Source of the DNA: Bathymodiolus brooksi thiotrophic gill symbiont
GTDB taxonomy: Bacteria; Pseudomonadota; Gammaproteobacteria; PS1; Pseudothioglobaceae
Assembly (NCBI RefSeq): GCF_903642095.1
Contig: NZ_CAHJWD020000418.1
Coordinates: 1 to 8,027, forward strand
Reading direction: 5' to 3'
Length of the DNA: 8,027 nt
This document shows positions 1 to 6,917 of this stretch, piece after piece. Every line of letters begins with the position of its first letter. Within the stretch, counting starts at the first letter, position 1. The position numbers and the translations under genes are program-made. The notes under the pieces are model-generated. The model was not told the origin of the DNA. It was given only the letters and a program-made list of their open reading frames with translations, and made no database searches.

Positions 1-2
1 AT

Positions 3-104
3 GATTTAACCACAACAGAATATCAAAGATTCAAGGCGGACAGTAATCGATTTAATAAAACAAATAAAACAACTGAATATTTGCATATTTTAGAAAAACA
101 ATGA
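3..104 (+). CDS. 3' end of an unrecognised gene (partial)
   Basis: A frame open from the window edge encodes 33 residues ending in YLHILEKQ before a TGA at 102-104. It is hydrophilic and rich in Thr, Asn and Lys, with no motif I recognise. It is followed within about 10 bp by a terminator-like hairpin, which supports its being the true end of a gene. In many gammaproteobacteria yhbY follows greA, but this tail does not look like GreA. The short length means a chance open frame cannot be excluded. Confidence 0.4.
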   Translation, partial: DLTTTEYQRFKADSNRFNKTNKTTEYLHILEKQ

Positions 105-113
105 AATGGGATG

Positions 114-133
114 ATGGCAAATAAGCCATTTTT
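114..133 (+). terminator. Weak Rho-independent terminator
   Basis: ATGGC (114-118) pairs with GCCAT (125-129) around an AAATAA loop, and the stem runs into a short T tract (129-133). It lies just after the stop of the partial upstream frame and before the yhbY promoter, so it would separate the two transcription units. The stem is only 5 bp, with one possible extra G-T pair, so termination may be partial. Confidence 0.45.
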
Positions 134-139
134 GGGGTG

Positions 140-161
140 CAAATGATGGCAAAATCATTTG
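140..161. repeat. 8-bp inverted repeat upstream of the yhbY promoter
   Basis: CAAATGAT (140-147) is perfectly inverted as ATCATTTG (154-161) around GGCAAA. It ends 8 bp before the -35 hexamer of the yhbY promoter. It lacks a T tract, so it is more likely a protein-binding dyad or a stabilising hairpin than a terminator. The segment ATGATGGCAAA also occurs directly repeated at 111-121 and 143-153. Confidence 0.4.
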
Positions 162-169
162 AATAGGGT

Positions 170-198
170 TTGACTTATTGGTATTTATTATTTGTAAT
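170..198 (+). promoter_or_regulatory. Sigma-70 promoter for yhbY-lpxB-nadC
   Basis: TTGACT (170-175) and TGTAAT (193-198) each match the sigma-70 consensus at 5 of 6 positions and are separated by exactly 17 bp. Transcription would start near 205, giving a leader of about 45 nt before the yhbY ATG at 250. It is the best promoter match in the window and is correctly placed for the three-gene operon. Confidence 0.65.
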
Positions 199-249
199 AT
201 GTTGCCAATAAAATTTAACTGCTTATTTAAACAAACAATAGATTACTAA

Positions 250-552
250 ATGAAAAAACTAACAAACAATCAAAAAAAATTCTTACGGGCTCGTGGACAC
301 AGCCTAAAACCTGTGGTGATGGTCGGACAGCATGGGCTGAGTGAGTCGGTAGTGGCGGAATTGGCATTGACGATGACTAAACATGAGTTGTTGAAAATCA
401 AAATTCGTGCGAGTGATAGAGAGAGCAAGCAGGCGATGATTGATAAAATTGTTGATATTACTCAGGCGAATTTGGTGCAGGTGATTGGTAATGTGATGGT
501 GATTTATCGTGCATTTGATGAAGATCCACAGATTATTTTGCCGAGAAAATAG
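250..552 (+). CDS. yhbY: Ribosome assembly RNA-binding protein YhbY
   Basis: This is a 100-residue single-domain CRS1/YhbY (CRM) protein; the E. coli protein has 97 residues. Diagnostic stretches are LKPVVMVGQHGLSESVV (about 19-35), with the GxxG loop as GQHG at 26-29, then HELLKIKI, VQVIG and a C-terminal LPRK as in E. coli. Members of the family bind RNA and associate with pre-50S ribosomal particles in the cytoplasm. The first ATG is the start, because the N-terminal helix KLTNNQKKFLRARGH aligns with family N-termini. No clear Shine-Dalgarno sequence precedes it. It is the first gene of a tight operon with lpxB, whose ATG lies 6 bp after the TAG. Confidence 0.95.
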   Translation: MKKLTNNQKKFLRARGHSLKPVVMVGQHGLSESVVAELALTMTKHELLKIKIRASDRESKQAMIDKIVDITQANLVQVIGNVMVIYRAFDEDPQIILPRK

Positions 553-558
553 CGGTCA

Positions 559-1650
559 ATGGCGCTTAAGATTGCAATTAGTGCTGCTGAGACTTCGGGG
601 GATTTAATCGGTGCTAAACTGGTGGCTGCATTAAAGGTGCAAGATGATACTGTGCAAATACAGGGGCTGGTGGGTGAAAAAATGCGTGAGGCTGGTTGCA
701 CGCAGTTGTGGGATCAGCGGCAGGTGAATGTGATGGGGTTGAGTGAGGTGTTAAGAAAATTGCCTGCTTTATTGCGATTGCGTAATAAGATGATTGCATA
801 TTTTTCTGCTGATGTGCCAGATGTGTTTATTGGGGTGGATGGGCCTGATTTTAATTTTGTGATTGAGAAAAAGTTAAAACGCCAAGGCATTAAAACCGTG
901 CATTTTATCTCGCCTTCGGTGTGGGCGTGGCGTCAAGGGCGTATTAAAAAAATTAAGAAATCAACCGATTTGGTGTTGTGCTTGTTTCCCTTTGAGGTGG
1001 ATTTTTATCAAAAATATGGACAACGAGCCGTCTTTGTTGGGCATCCATTGGCTGAAATGCTACATCCTAGAAGTCATTATCAAAGCACCAAAACGGTTTT
1101 ACTAATGCCCGGTTCACGCACGAGTGAAGTTACTAGATTGTTGCCTGAATTGTTAGCAGCGACAGAGATAATGGCAAAGCAAGACCCACAATTAACTTTC
1201 CATGTGGCATTGGCAAATGAGGAATTATTAGCGTGGGCAAAGCCATTGAGTGCCGCTGCTAAGGTGAGTATTTCTACGGGGGATGCACATCAACGGATGC
1301 CACAGGCGGATTTGGTTTTAGTGGCATCTGGGACGGCTGCTTTGGAATTGGCGTTGATTGGTGTGCCGATGGTGGTGGTGTATAAATTATCAGCGTTTAG
1401 TTATTTTATTGTTTCCAAATTGGTTAAGACCAAGTGGGTTAGTTTGCCGAATATCATTGCTAATAAGCCTTTAGTGCCAGAGTTGATTCAAGAAGATGCG
1501 AAGGGTGAGAATATTGCCAAGCATGCGATGGCAGTTTTAAACGGTGATAATCAAAATTTGGCTATAGAATTTAAAAAAATCCATCAACAACTTAATTTAA
1601 ATGCCAGCACAGAATCAGCACGACTTATTGGCGAATTTATCAATGAGTGA
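559..1650 (+). CDS. lpxB: Lipid-A-disaccharide synthase LpxB
   Basis: This glycosyltransferase of family GT19 joins UDP-2,3-diacylglucosamine to lipid X to make the tetra-acylated disaccharide of lipid A, at the inner face of the inner membrane. It has 363 residues, slightly shorter than E. coli LpxB (382). Visible motifs are the N-terminal ETSGD (11-15; the family usually has GEASGD, so the Gly is Ala here), VMGLSEVL (58-65), VDGPDFNF with conserved acidic residues (93-100), HFISPSVWAWR (115-125), VGHPLAEM, the C-terminal nucleotide-binding PGSRTSE (184-190), ASGTAALE (256-263), and LVKTKWVSLPNIIANK (288-303) with VPELIQE. The start is 6 bp after yhbY, which suggests translational coupling. 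Its last 8 bp overlap nadC. lpxB usually sits with lpxD-fabZ-lpxA, so its place here is unusual. Confidence 0.96.
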   Translation: MALKIAISAAETSGDLIGAKLVAALKVQDDTVQIQGLVGEKMREAGCTQLWDQRQVNVMGLSEVLRKLPALLRLRNKMIAYFSADVPDVFIGVDGPDFNFVIEKKLKRQGIKTVHFISPSVWAWRQGRIKKIKKSTDLVLCLFPFEVDFYQKYGQRAVFVGHPLAEMLHPRSHYQSTKTVLLMPGSRTSEVTRLLPELLAATEIMAKQDPQLTFHVALANEELLAWAKPLSAAAKVSISTGDAHQRMPQADLVLVASGTAALELALIGVPMVVVYKLSAFSYFIVSKLVKTKWVSLPNIIANKPLVPELIQEDAKGENIAKHAMAVLNGDNQNLAIEFKKIHQQLNLNASTESARLIGEFINE

Positions 1651-2464
1651 GCAAGTTAGTAATATTGTTGCACGGGCATTGAGCGAAGATATTGGTGCGG
1701 GCGATGTGTCTGCCAGTTTGCTGGATGAGGGGGTGGTATCGGCACAGATTATTGCCAGAGAATCGGCAGTTGTGTGTGGGATTGAATATGCACAAATGGC
1801 TTTTTTATCGCTTGACAGTAATATTCAAATTAAGTGGCAGTTGAATGATGGCGATAGCATCAAGCAGGGGCAAGTTTTGTGCATTTTATCAGGTGCCTCT
1901 AGGGCGATTATTAGTGCGGAAAGAGTGGCACTTAATTTTTTGCAAACGCTCAGTGCTGTAGCAACACAAACCCAGTATTTGGTGGATAAAATTGCACACA
2001 CCAATGCTCGGCTTTTAGATACCAGAAAAACCATTCCCGGCCTGCGATTGGCACAAAAATATGCTGTTCAATGTGGTGGTGGGGTGAATCATCGCATGGG
2101 ATTGTATGATTGCGTTATGCTTAAAGAAAATCATATTATTGCCGCTGGTTCAATCAAAAATGCGGTTCAATTAGCACAGATTAAATACCCAAATTTGCCT
2201 TTGATTGTAGAGGTGGAAGATTTGACACAACTTACCGAAACGCTAGAGTTGTCTGGTATTAACAGGGTGCTTTGTGATAATTTTTCAATCGTTGATTTAG
2301 TGCAAGCGGTGAAGTTAACGAACAATAAATTGCCTTTAGAGGCATCTGGTAATATTGATGAAAAGACAATTGTGGCTGTGGCAGAAACGGGTGTTAATTG
2401 TATTTCTACCGGTGCTATCACTAAAAATATTCAGGCCATTGATTTATCGCTAAGGTTTACCTGA
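1643..2464 (+). CDS. nadC: Nicotinate-nucleotide pyrophosphorylase (quinolinate phosphoribosyltransferase)
   Basis: NadC converts quinolinate and PRPP to nicotinate mononucleotide, CO2 and PPi in de novo NAD synthesis. From ATG 1643 it has 273 residues. An ATG at 1601 would add 14 residues deep inside lpxB; the later start, overlapping the lpxB stop as ATGAGTGA, fits the family N-terminus and translational coupling. Motifs: EDIGAGDVSASLL (15-27), ERVALNFLQTLSAVATQT (93-110), LLDTRKTIPGLRLAQKYAV (124-142), GGGVNHRMGLYDCVMLKENH (145-164), the acidic E190 and D212, LEASGN (232-237) and the final TGAITKNIQAIDLSLRF. Expected substrate-binding residues (R128, K129, H150, R151, K161) are present. 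The usual GVD near the end reads GVN (250-252). The cofactor PRPP comes from prs, also in this window. Confidence 0.96.
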   Translation: MSEQVSNIVARALSEDIGAGDVSASLLDEGVVSAQIIARESAVVCGIEYAQMAFLSLDSNIQIKWQLNDGDSIKQGQVLCILSGASRAIISAERVALNFLQTLSAVATQTQYLVDKIAHTNARLLDTRKTIPGLRLAQKYAVQCGGGVNHRMGLYDCVMLKENHIIAAGSIKNAVQLAQIKYPNLPLIVEVEDLTQLTETLELSGINRVLCDNFSIVDLVQAVKLTNNKLPLEASGNIDEKTIVAVAETGVNCISTGAITKNIQAIDLSLRFT

Positions 2465-3211
2465 GGCAAAGAATACGGGCGATAACAAGTCGTTTTTGGT
2501 GTTATATCTGAGTGATTTGCCATTTATATCAACAACAGAACCTCCTGCATTTTGCAAGATACAAGCACCTGCTGCTGTGTCCCATTCAGAACAAGGGCTA
2601 AATTTAGGATAATAGTCGTATTCACCTTGTGCAATTTTGCAAAATTTTAGTGCACTACCTAAATATGAAAGTTGATGCTCGCCAAGTTGCTGGAGATGCG
2701 TTTTCAAGTGGGTGCTATGTGCTGAATAGTGTCCAGTTACCACGCGCAATGGTTGCGTTTCCACACACACTTTAAGGCGTGTTTTCAGGTTGTTATGGAG
2801 TTGATATGCTTTGCTATCAAAACCGTAATAGTGCGTGCGTTCAAGTGGCGCATAAACCAATCCAAAAATTACTTGATGATTTTTGATATAAGCAATGCAA
2901 ATACAAAACTCCCCTGTTTGCTCTATAAAATCTCGTGTGCCATCCAAGGGGTCAATCAGCCAATATTCTTGCCATTTTGAGCGTTGTTCAAAAGCAACAA
3001 CATCAGATTCTTCCGATAAAATGGGTGTATTTGGTGTTAATTGAGACAAGACCTTAACAATGGATTGATGTGCCTCTTTATCAGCGATAGTCAGTGGCGT
3101 TTTATCTGCCTTAAGCTCAATTTTAAAATCATTTTTATAATGTGACAAAATTTTATCGCCAACTTTAGCGGTTAACTCAATAAGTTGCGATAGGATTTTG
3201 TCAAATTTCAT
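2450..3211 (-). CDS. cysQ: 3'(2'),5'-bisphosphate nucleotidase CysQ
   Basis: CysQ is a Mg-dependent phosphatase of the inositol monophosphatase superfamily. It removes the 3' phosphate from PAP (and PAPS), the by-product of sulfate activation. From ATG 3211 it has 253 residues, close to E. coli CysQ. Metal-binding motifs are complete: SEE (66-68), WLIDPLDGTRDF (84-95) and EWDTAAG (209-215). GLVYAPLERTHYYG and QQLGEHQLSYLGSALKFC are also family-like. The frame extends to a TTG at 3274, but those 21 residues do not resemble the family N-terminus, so I take the internal ATG; an AAGG lies 12 nt upstream. A TATGAT hexamer at 3218-3223 could be a -10 only if the leader is nearly absent. Its 3' end overlaps nadC by 15 bp, tail to tail. 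Confidence 0.94.
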   Translation of the reverse strand: MKFDKILSQLIELTAKVGDKILSHYKNDFKIELKADKTPLTIADKEAHQSIVKVLSQLTPNTPILSEESDVVAFEQRSKWQEYWLIDPLDGTRDFIEQTGEFCICIAYIKNHQVIFGLVYAPLERTHYYGFDSKAYQLHNNLKTRLKVCVETQPLRVVTGHYSAHSTHLKTHLQQLGEHQLSYLGSALKFCKIAQGEYDYYPKFSPCSEWDTAAGACILQNAGGSVVDINGKSLRYNTKNDLLSPVFFASGKP

Positions 3212-3676
3212 GCGACTATCATACCTTATCGCCAAGAAGTAATTTAACCCCACTGGATTTGAATAATTAATCAAGTGTGAATTTTGTTTTTATTCTGGAA
3301 ATGACCGAAGTTTAGGCAACTGCAAGTAACTGTATTTTTTGATTGGATTTGAGATTTTTATTGTATCCTAATCTAGGCAAATGCCAAATAAAGTAAAGAA
3401 ACTTTATAGAGATTATATTAATCAATAGGGTTTTATCCTCAAATAAATTTAGTTGTTTTGTCGTATTATTGAAGATCAGGTGTGATACCAATTGGGTGTT
3501 TGTTTTGGGCTTTGGTTATTTTTCTCAACGCTAAATGGATAGATTTTTTCATCCATAAAGTTAAAAATGCCCTGCAATCAATAGATAAACAGAGCATTTA
3601 TTAATCTTACGCCATCTTTACGATTTTGTAAATATTGGCATACTCGTAACTTATTAAATATACCAATGTTTTAAAA
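3212..3676. other. 465-bp spacer without a convincing gene
   Basis: This AT-rich stretch lies between cysQ and the tRNA. It holds a 7-bp inverted repeat at 3388-3407 (ATAAAGT/ACTTTAT), a 6-bp one at 3535-3556 (ATGGAT/ATCCAT), and a larger terminator-like hairpin at 3563-3599. On the - strand a 26-codon frame (3476-3556) exists but looks like chance or a remnant. A 12-base word at 3431-3442 recurs inverted at 6810-6821. I see no RNA gene or longer protein here; it could be a decayed gene or insertion relic. Confidence 0.6.
3563..3599 (-). terminator. Possible terminator for the rpoD-tRNA transcript
   Basis: Read on the - strand, AAATGCTC (3599-3592) pairs with GGGCATTT (3572-3565) through 8 pairs including one G-T, around a 19-nt loop, and continues into two more T residues. 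It lies about 80 bp after the tRNA 3' end and is the best candidate to end that transcript. The large loop and short T tract make it a weak call. Confidence 0.4.
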
Positions 3677-3753
3677 TGGTGGGCCTACTTGGACTTGAAC
3701 CAAGGACCAATCGATTATGAGTCGATTGCTCTAACCAACTGAGCTATAGGCCC
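3677..3753 (-). tRNA. tRNA with anticodon CAT, probably tRNA-Ile2 (lysidine type)
   Basis: A complete 77-nt cloverleaf with encoded CCA: acceptor GGGCCTA/TAGGCCC, D stem GCTC/GAGC, anticodon stem ATCGA/TCGAT with loop CTCATAA (anticodon at 3717-3719), and a T arm CTTGG-TTCAAGT-CCAAG. The acceptor has C4-G69 and C5-G68, the pairs known in E. coli to let TilS choose tRNA-Ile2 over elongator tRNA-Met, which has U4-A69 and A5-U68. The TTGGTC variable region and TTCAAGTCC also resemble E. coli ileX. It has no long initiator-type GGG/CCC anticodon stem, so it is not tRNA-fMet. Automatic tools may label it tRNA-Met. Its 5' end is only 10 bp after the rpoD stop, so it is probably processed from the rpoD mRNA. 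Confidence 0.93.
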
Positions 3754-3763
3754 GAAAAAAAGT

Positions 3764-5575
3764 TTATTCCAGAAAACTTTGTAATTTGTGCGCTCTAGAG
3801 GGGTGTCTAAGTTTACGCAACGCTTTTGCTTCAATTTGACGAATGCGTTCACGCGTTACATCAAATTGACGACCTACTTCTTCTAGAGTATGGTCGGTAT
3901 TCATATCAATACCAAAGCGCATTTTTAATACTTTTGCTTCTCTGGGTGAGAGGTTGGCAAGTAAATCGCCAGTTGTTTCTTTTAAGCTTTCTCTGGTGGT
4001 AATTTCTACGGGGGAAGAAAGATTGGTGTCTTCAATAAAATCACCAATATTGGAATCTTCATCATCACCAACTGGGGTTTCCATTGATAAAGGTTCTTTG
4101 GCAATTTTTAAAATCTTAATAATTTTGTATTCTGGTAATTCCATCTCTCCCGATAACTCTTCAGGTGTGGCTTCACGACCAAACTTTTGTAATAACTGGC
4201 GTTTAACACGATTGAGTTTATTAATGGTTTCAATCATATGGACGGGAATGCGGATGGTGCGTGCTTGGTCGGCGATTGAGCGAGTAATGGCTTGACGAAT
4301 CCACCAAGTTGCATAGGTTGAGAATTTATAACCACGGCGATATTCAAACTTATCAACTGCTTTCATTAAGCCAACATTGCCTTCTTGAATTAAATCTAAG
4401 AATTGCAAACCACGGTTGGCGTATTTTTTAGCGATTGAAATAACCAAACGCAAGTTTGCTTCAATCATTTGTGCTTTTGCTTTTTTAGCATGGCGGTCGC
4501 CACGGCGATAAAGTTTGTTTAACGCCTTTAACTCAACAATAGTGATTTGCATTTCTTCTTCATATTCACGAAGATTTTTTTGTGCATAATAAATTTCATC
4601 TTTACTGCCAAGTAAAGCATCTGCAATTTTTTTATCCAATGTGGCTTCTTTTAACCAATTAAAGTTAGTCTCATTGTTGGTAAATAATTCAAAAAATTGT
4701 AGTCTTTCCATGCCAGCGTATAAGCAGGCATTTTGCACAACTTTTTCCTGTTTTTTGACTTCGTAAACACGGTCGCAAATGGTCTCTACCATAGCGGTAA
4801 CTAATTTTGGCGCTAAACGCAAGTCGGACAAACTGGTTGATAACTTTTCGCGTGCAGTAATGGTCTTTTCGTGGCGGAAACCACACTCTTGATTGGTATT
4901 TTGATAGATTTCAGACAATTTTGAAACTTTGTTAAAACGCACATATACTTGTTCTTCATCAGGGCCAGTATATTCCATTTCTTCCATGTCTGCATATTCA
5001 TCATCATCATCAAACTCGCCTGCATCAAAGGCTTCTTTTTTCTTGGCAAAATCTTGTGCATCGTTTTGGTAGCCAATGATAACATCCGTAATTTTACATT
5101 TTCCTTCTTCAAGTCGTGTGTGTGCCTTAAAAAAGTGTTCGGTAATTGATGGATAAAGCGTAATTGCTTGCATAATTTCAAAAATACCCGATTCAATTTC
5201 TTTGGCAATGCGAATTTCATCTTCTTGCTCTAGTAAGTCCACTACGCCCATTTCACGCATATACATTCTAACTGGGTCGGTGGTTCTGCCAAATTCTGAG
5301 TCAAGGGCGGCCAAGGCGGCAACGGCTGCTTCTGCAGAAGTTGATTGTGCTTTGGCACCTGATTCTACAACTAGGGTATCTGCATCGGGAATGACTTCAG
5401 AAATAACAATATCCAATTCTTCTAAAATAGTAACAATTGGCTCAATTTGATCTTGTGTTAATAAATCTTCTGGTAGCAAGTCATTTAGTTCGGCATAGGT
5501 CAAATAACCTTTGTCCTTGCCAATCATAATGAGTTTTTCAAGTGCTTTTTTGTGTTCTTTTGTTGTAGATTTCAT
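3764..5575 (-). CDS. rpoD: RNA polymerase primary sigma factor sigma-70 (RpoD)
   Basis: RpoD is the housekeeping sigma factor that directs core RNA polymerase to -35/-10 promoters. It has 603 residues, near E. coli's 613. Region 1.1 is at about 1-75, region 1.2 at about 96-130 ([12 protein letters not shown] 99-110), a large non-conserved region to about 365 with an acidic tract ([16 protein letters not shown], 187-202), region 2 at about 373-445 including the -10-reading [20 protein letters not shown] (416-435), region 3 at about 446-525 with [15 protein letters not shown] (503-517), and region 4 at about 538-603 with the -35-reading helix [20 protein letters not shown] (573-592). All DNA-contact segments match the E. 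coli sequence closely. It follows prs by 93 bp rather than dnaG, so the usual rpsU-dnaG-rpoD operon is not present here. No clear Shine-Dalgarno sequence precedes the ATG. Confidence 0.98.
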   Translation of the reverse strand: MKSTTKEHKKALEKLIMIGKDKGYLTYAELNDLLPEDLLTQDQIEPIVTILEELDIVISEVIPDADTLVVESGAKAQSTSAEAAVAALAALDSEFGRTTDPVRMYMREMGVVDLLEQEDEIRIAKEIESGIFEIMQAITLYPSITEHFFKAHTRLEEGKCKITDVIIGYQNDAQDFAKKKEAFDAGEFDDDDEYADMEEMEYTGPDEEQVYVRFNKVSKLSEIYQNTNQECGFRHEKTITAREKLSTSLSDLRLAPKLVTAMVETICDRVYEVKKQEKVVQNACLYAGMERLQFFELFTNNETNFNWLKEATLDKKIADALLGSKDEIYYAQKNLREYEEEMQITIVELKALNKLYRRGDRHAKKAKAQMIEANLRLVISIAKKYANRGLQFLDLIQEGNVGLMKAVDKFEYRRGYKFSTYATWWIRQAITRSIADQARTIRIPVHMIETINKLNRVKRQLLQKFGREATPEELSGEMELPEYKIIKILKIAKEPLSMETPVGDDEDSNIGDFIEDTNLSSPVEITTRESLKETTGDLLANLSPREAKVLKMRFGIDMNTDHTLEEVGRQFDVTRERIRQIEAKALRKLRHPSRAHKLQSFLE

Positions 5576-5610
5576 AAGTGATTATTTTACGACTGACCGA
5601 AATGACGATA

Positions 5611-5616
5611 ATTATA
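5611..5616 (-). promoter_or_regulatory. -10 box of a likely rpoD promoter
   Basis: A perfect TATAAT on the - strand lies 35 bp upstream of the rpoD ATG, predicting a leader of about 28 nt. No good -35 hexamer is found at 16-18 bp spacing (AATAAT at 5634-5639 for 17 bp). Instead that position is covered by a perfect 13-bp dyad, so the promoter may need an activator or be repressed there. Readthrough from prs is also possible, since no terminator is visible between the two genes. Confidence 0.45.
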
Positions 5617-5629
5617 CATTAGACCCTTG

Positions 5630-5642
5630 TGTAATTATTACA
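5630..5642. repeat. Perfect 13-bp dyad in the prs-rpoD gap
   Basis: TGTAATTATTACA is a perfect inverted repeat around a central base, flanked by CTTG (5626-5629) and CAAG (5646-5649), which extend the symmetry imperfectly. It overlaps the expected -35 position of the rpoD promoter. No T tract follows on either strand, so an operator is more likely than a terminator. I cannot assign a regulator. Confidence 0.5.
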
Positions 5643-5668
5643 ATTCAAGTTTTTAGTGTATTTTTTTG

Positions 5669-6631
5669 TTATTCAAAGTCAGAAAAGATGGTGCTAATAG
5701 ATTGTTCCTCGCTAATACGCTTAATAACTTCTGCAAGTGTTGGTGCAATAGACAGTTGTCTTATTTTTTTACAACGAGCTGCTGGATCGGATAAAGGAAT
5801 GGTATTGGTAGCCACAAGTTCGTCTAATTTTGAATTATTGATATTGTCAATTGCATTGCCAGATAAAACAGCGTGCGTGGCATAAGCCACAACTTTTTTA
5901 GCACCTTTTTCTTTTAAAATATTAGCCGCTTGACAAAGTGTGCCAGCGGTATCTACCATATCATCAATTAACACACAAGTTTTTCCTTCAACATCGCCAA
6001 TCACATTCATAATTTTAACCATATTTGCTGCTGGACGACGCTTGTCAATAATTGCCAAATCAGCATCATTTAGTTTTTTAGCAGAAGCACGCGCACGCAC
6101 AACACCGCCGACATCAGGCGATACTATAATCATATCACGGTAGTTTTTCTCAAGAATATCCTTGATTAATACTGGTTGAGCATAAATATTATCAATGGGA
6201 ATATTGAAGAACCCTTGAATTTGGTCGGCGTGTAAATCAATGGTTAAAATTCTATCAACGCCAGATGCTTCAATCATTTTTGCAGCCAGTTTTGCTGTAA
6301 TTGGCACGCGTGTTAAACGCGAACGACGGTCTTGCCTAGAATAACCAAGATAAGGAACAACCGCTGTAATTCTAGCGGCTGAAGAGCGTTTTAATGCATC
6401 TACCATAATCAACAATTCCATTAAAGTTTCTGCTGGCGATGGGCCACAGGTAGGTTGTAAGACGAATACATCGCAACCGCGTACATTCTCTAGGATTTCA
6501 ACTTGCGATTCTCCATCACTAAATTGACCAACCAGCGCTTTTCCTTGTGCAACATTTAAATTTGAAATGATTTCGCCAGAAAGTTGAGGGTTAGCGTTAC
6601 CGCTAAAAATTTTAATTTTGTCAAGGGACAT
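5669..6631 (-). CDS. prs: Ribose-phosphate pyrophosphokinase (PRPP synthetase)
   Basis: Prs transfers pyrophosphate from ATP to ribose-5-phosphate, making PRPP for purine, pyrimidine, histidine, tryptophan and NAD synthesis; nadC in this window uses it. It has 320 residues, against about 315 for bacterial class I enzymes. Motifs: FSDGE (37-41), [16 protein letters not shown] (49-64), [20 protein letters not shown] (94-113, ATP-binding loop with RQDRR), [11 protein letters not shown] (132-142) with the catalytic-site His134, [11 protein letters not shown] (171-181), AIIDKRRP (193-200), and the PRPP-binding loop [13 protein letters not shown] (220-232). The C-terminus [11 protein letters not shown] is family-like. 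No obvious Shine-Dalgarno sequence precedes the ATG. A TATAAT box is 32 bp upstream. In many gammaproteobacteria prs follows ispE, as it does here with tRNA-Gln between them. Confidence 0.97.
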   Translation of the reverse strand: MSLDKIKIFSGNANPQLSGEIISNLNVAQGKALVGQFSDGESQVEILENVRGCDVFVLQPTCGPSPAETLMELLIMVDALKRSSAARITAVVPYLGYSRQDRRSRLTRVPITAKLAAKMIEASGVDRILTIDLHADQIQGFFNIPIDNIYAQPVLIKDILEKNYRDMIIVSPDVGGVVRARASAKKLNDADLAIIDKRRPAANMVKIMNVIGDVEGKTCVLIDDMVDTAGTLCQAANILKEKGAKKVVAYATHAVLSGNAIDNINNSKLDELVATNTIPLSDPAARCKKIRQLSIAPTLAEVIKRISEEQSISTIFSDFE

Positions 6632-6662
6632 AGAAATTATTGATAGCCATTAAAATGTTAGA

Positions 6663-6668
6663 ATTATA
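6663..6668 (-). promoter_or_regulatory. -10 box of a likely prs promoter
   Basis: A perfect TATAAT on the - strand lies 31 bp before the prs ATG and would start transcription near 6656. At 16-18 bp spacing the upstream sequence is only A/T with no good -35 match (ATATTT at 6686-6691). In such AT-rich DNA a TATAAT can arise by chance, so this is a moderate call. Confidence 0.45.
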
Positions 6669-6855
6669 CTATGAGACTTTTGTATAAATATAAAATAATC
6701 ATTAAAAAGCCACTTTTATTTATTTAGGGATTTTTTAAATTCAGTCTTAAGTTTTATCAAGGCAAAGTTTGAAAAATCCATTAATTTGACTAACGCTAAA
6801 TAATGATTCTTGAGGATAAAAACTATTTATACTATTGGTGTAAAGACCCTCGTGC

Positions 6856-6917
6856 AAAACCTTCTAAAAGACGAAGAAGTTTAGTTAAGCTAAACGACTA
6901 AGTATTTTAAAGGTTTT
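6856..6917. repeat. Long two-tier hairpin after tRNA-Gln
   Basis: AAAACCTT (6856-6863) plus TAAAA (6865-6869) pairs with TTTTA (6905-6909) plus AAGGTTTT (6910-6917): 13 pairs with a single bulged C at 6864. Inside sits a second perfect hairpin, GTTTAG (6879-6884) with CTAAAC (6890-6895) around TTAAG. It begins 7 nt beyond the tRNA CCA on the - strand, so it may terminate or protect the ispE/tRNA-Gln transcript. The longest T run (6914-6920) follows on the + strand, so as an intrinsic terminator it would work better for + strand transcripts. Confidence 0.55.

Noticed and set aside
1601..1642. NadC start at ATG 1601
   Set aside because: It would add 14 residues lying wholly inside lpxB. The ATG at 1643 overlaps the lpxB stop in the usual coupled manner and matches the family's N-terminus.
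3212..3274. N-terminal extension of CysQ from TTG 3274
   Set aside because: The extra 21 residues are not family-like, and the ATG at 3211 begins exactly where the homology to CysQ begins.
3487..3518. ACCAA/TTGGT inverted repeat followed by T residues in the + direction
   Set aside because: The stem is only 5 bp with a loop of about 20 nt, and no + strand gene nearby needs a terminator there.
3476..3556. A 26-codon - strand frame beginning ATGGATGAAAAA
   Set aside because: It is short, lacks a ribosome binding site, and resembles no family I can name. It lies beyond a terminator-like hairpin. It could be a remnant of a lost gene, but chance is as likely.
4813..5220. 135-codon frame inside rpoD
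   Set aside because: It lies in another frame of a certain gene, has low-complexity Lys/Met composition and no motif. The same holds for the other long frames opposite or within lpxB, nadC, cysQ, rpoD, prs and ispE.
6722..6830. A 36-codon - strand frame in the prs-tRNA spacer
   Set aside because: It has no supported start codon or ribosome binding site and is mostly Lys, Leu and Phe as expected from AT-rich DNA. I mention it only as part of the possible relic spacer.
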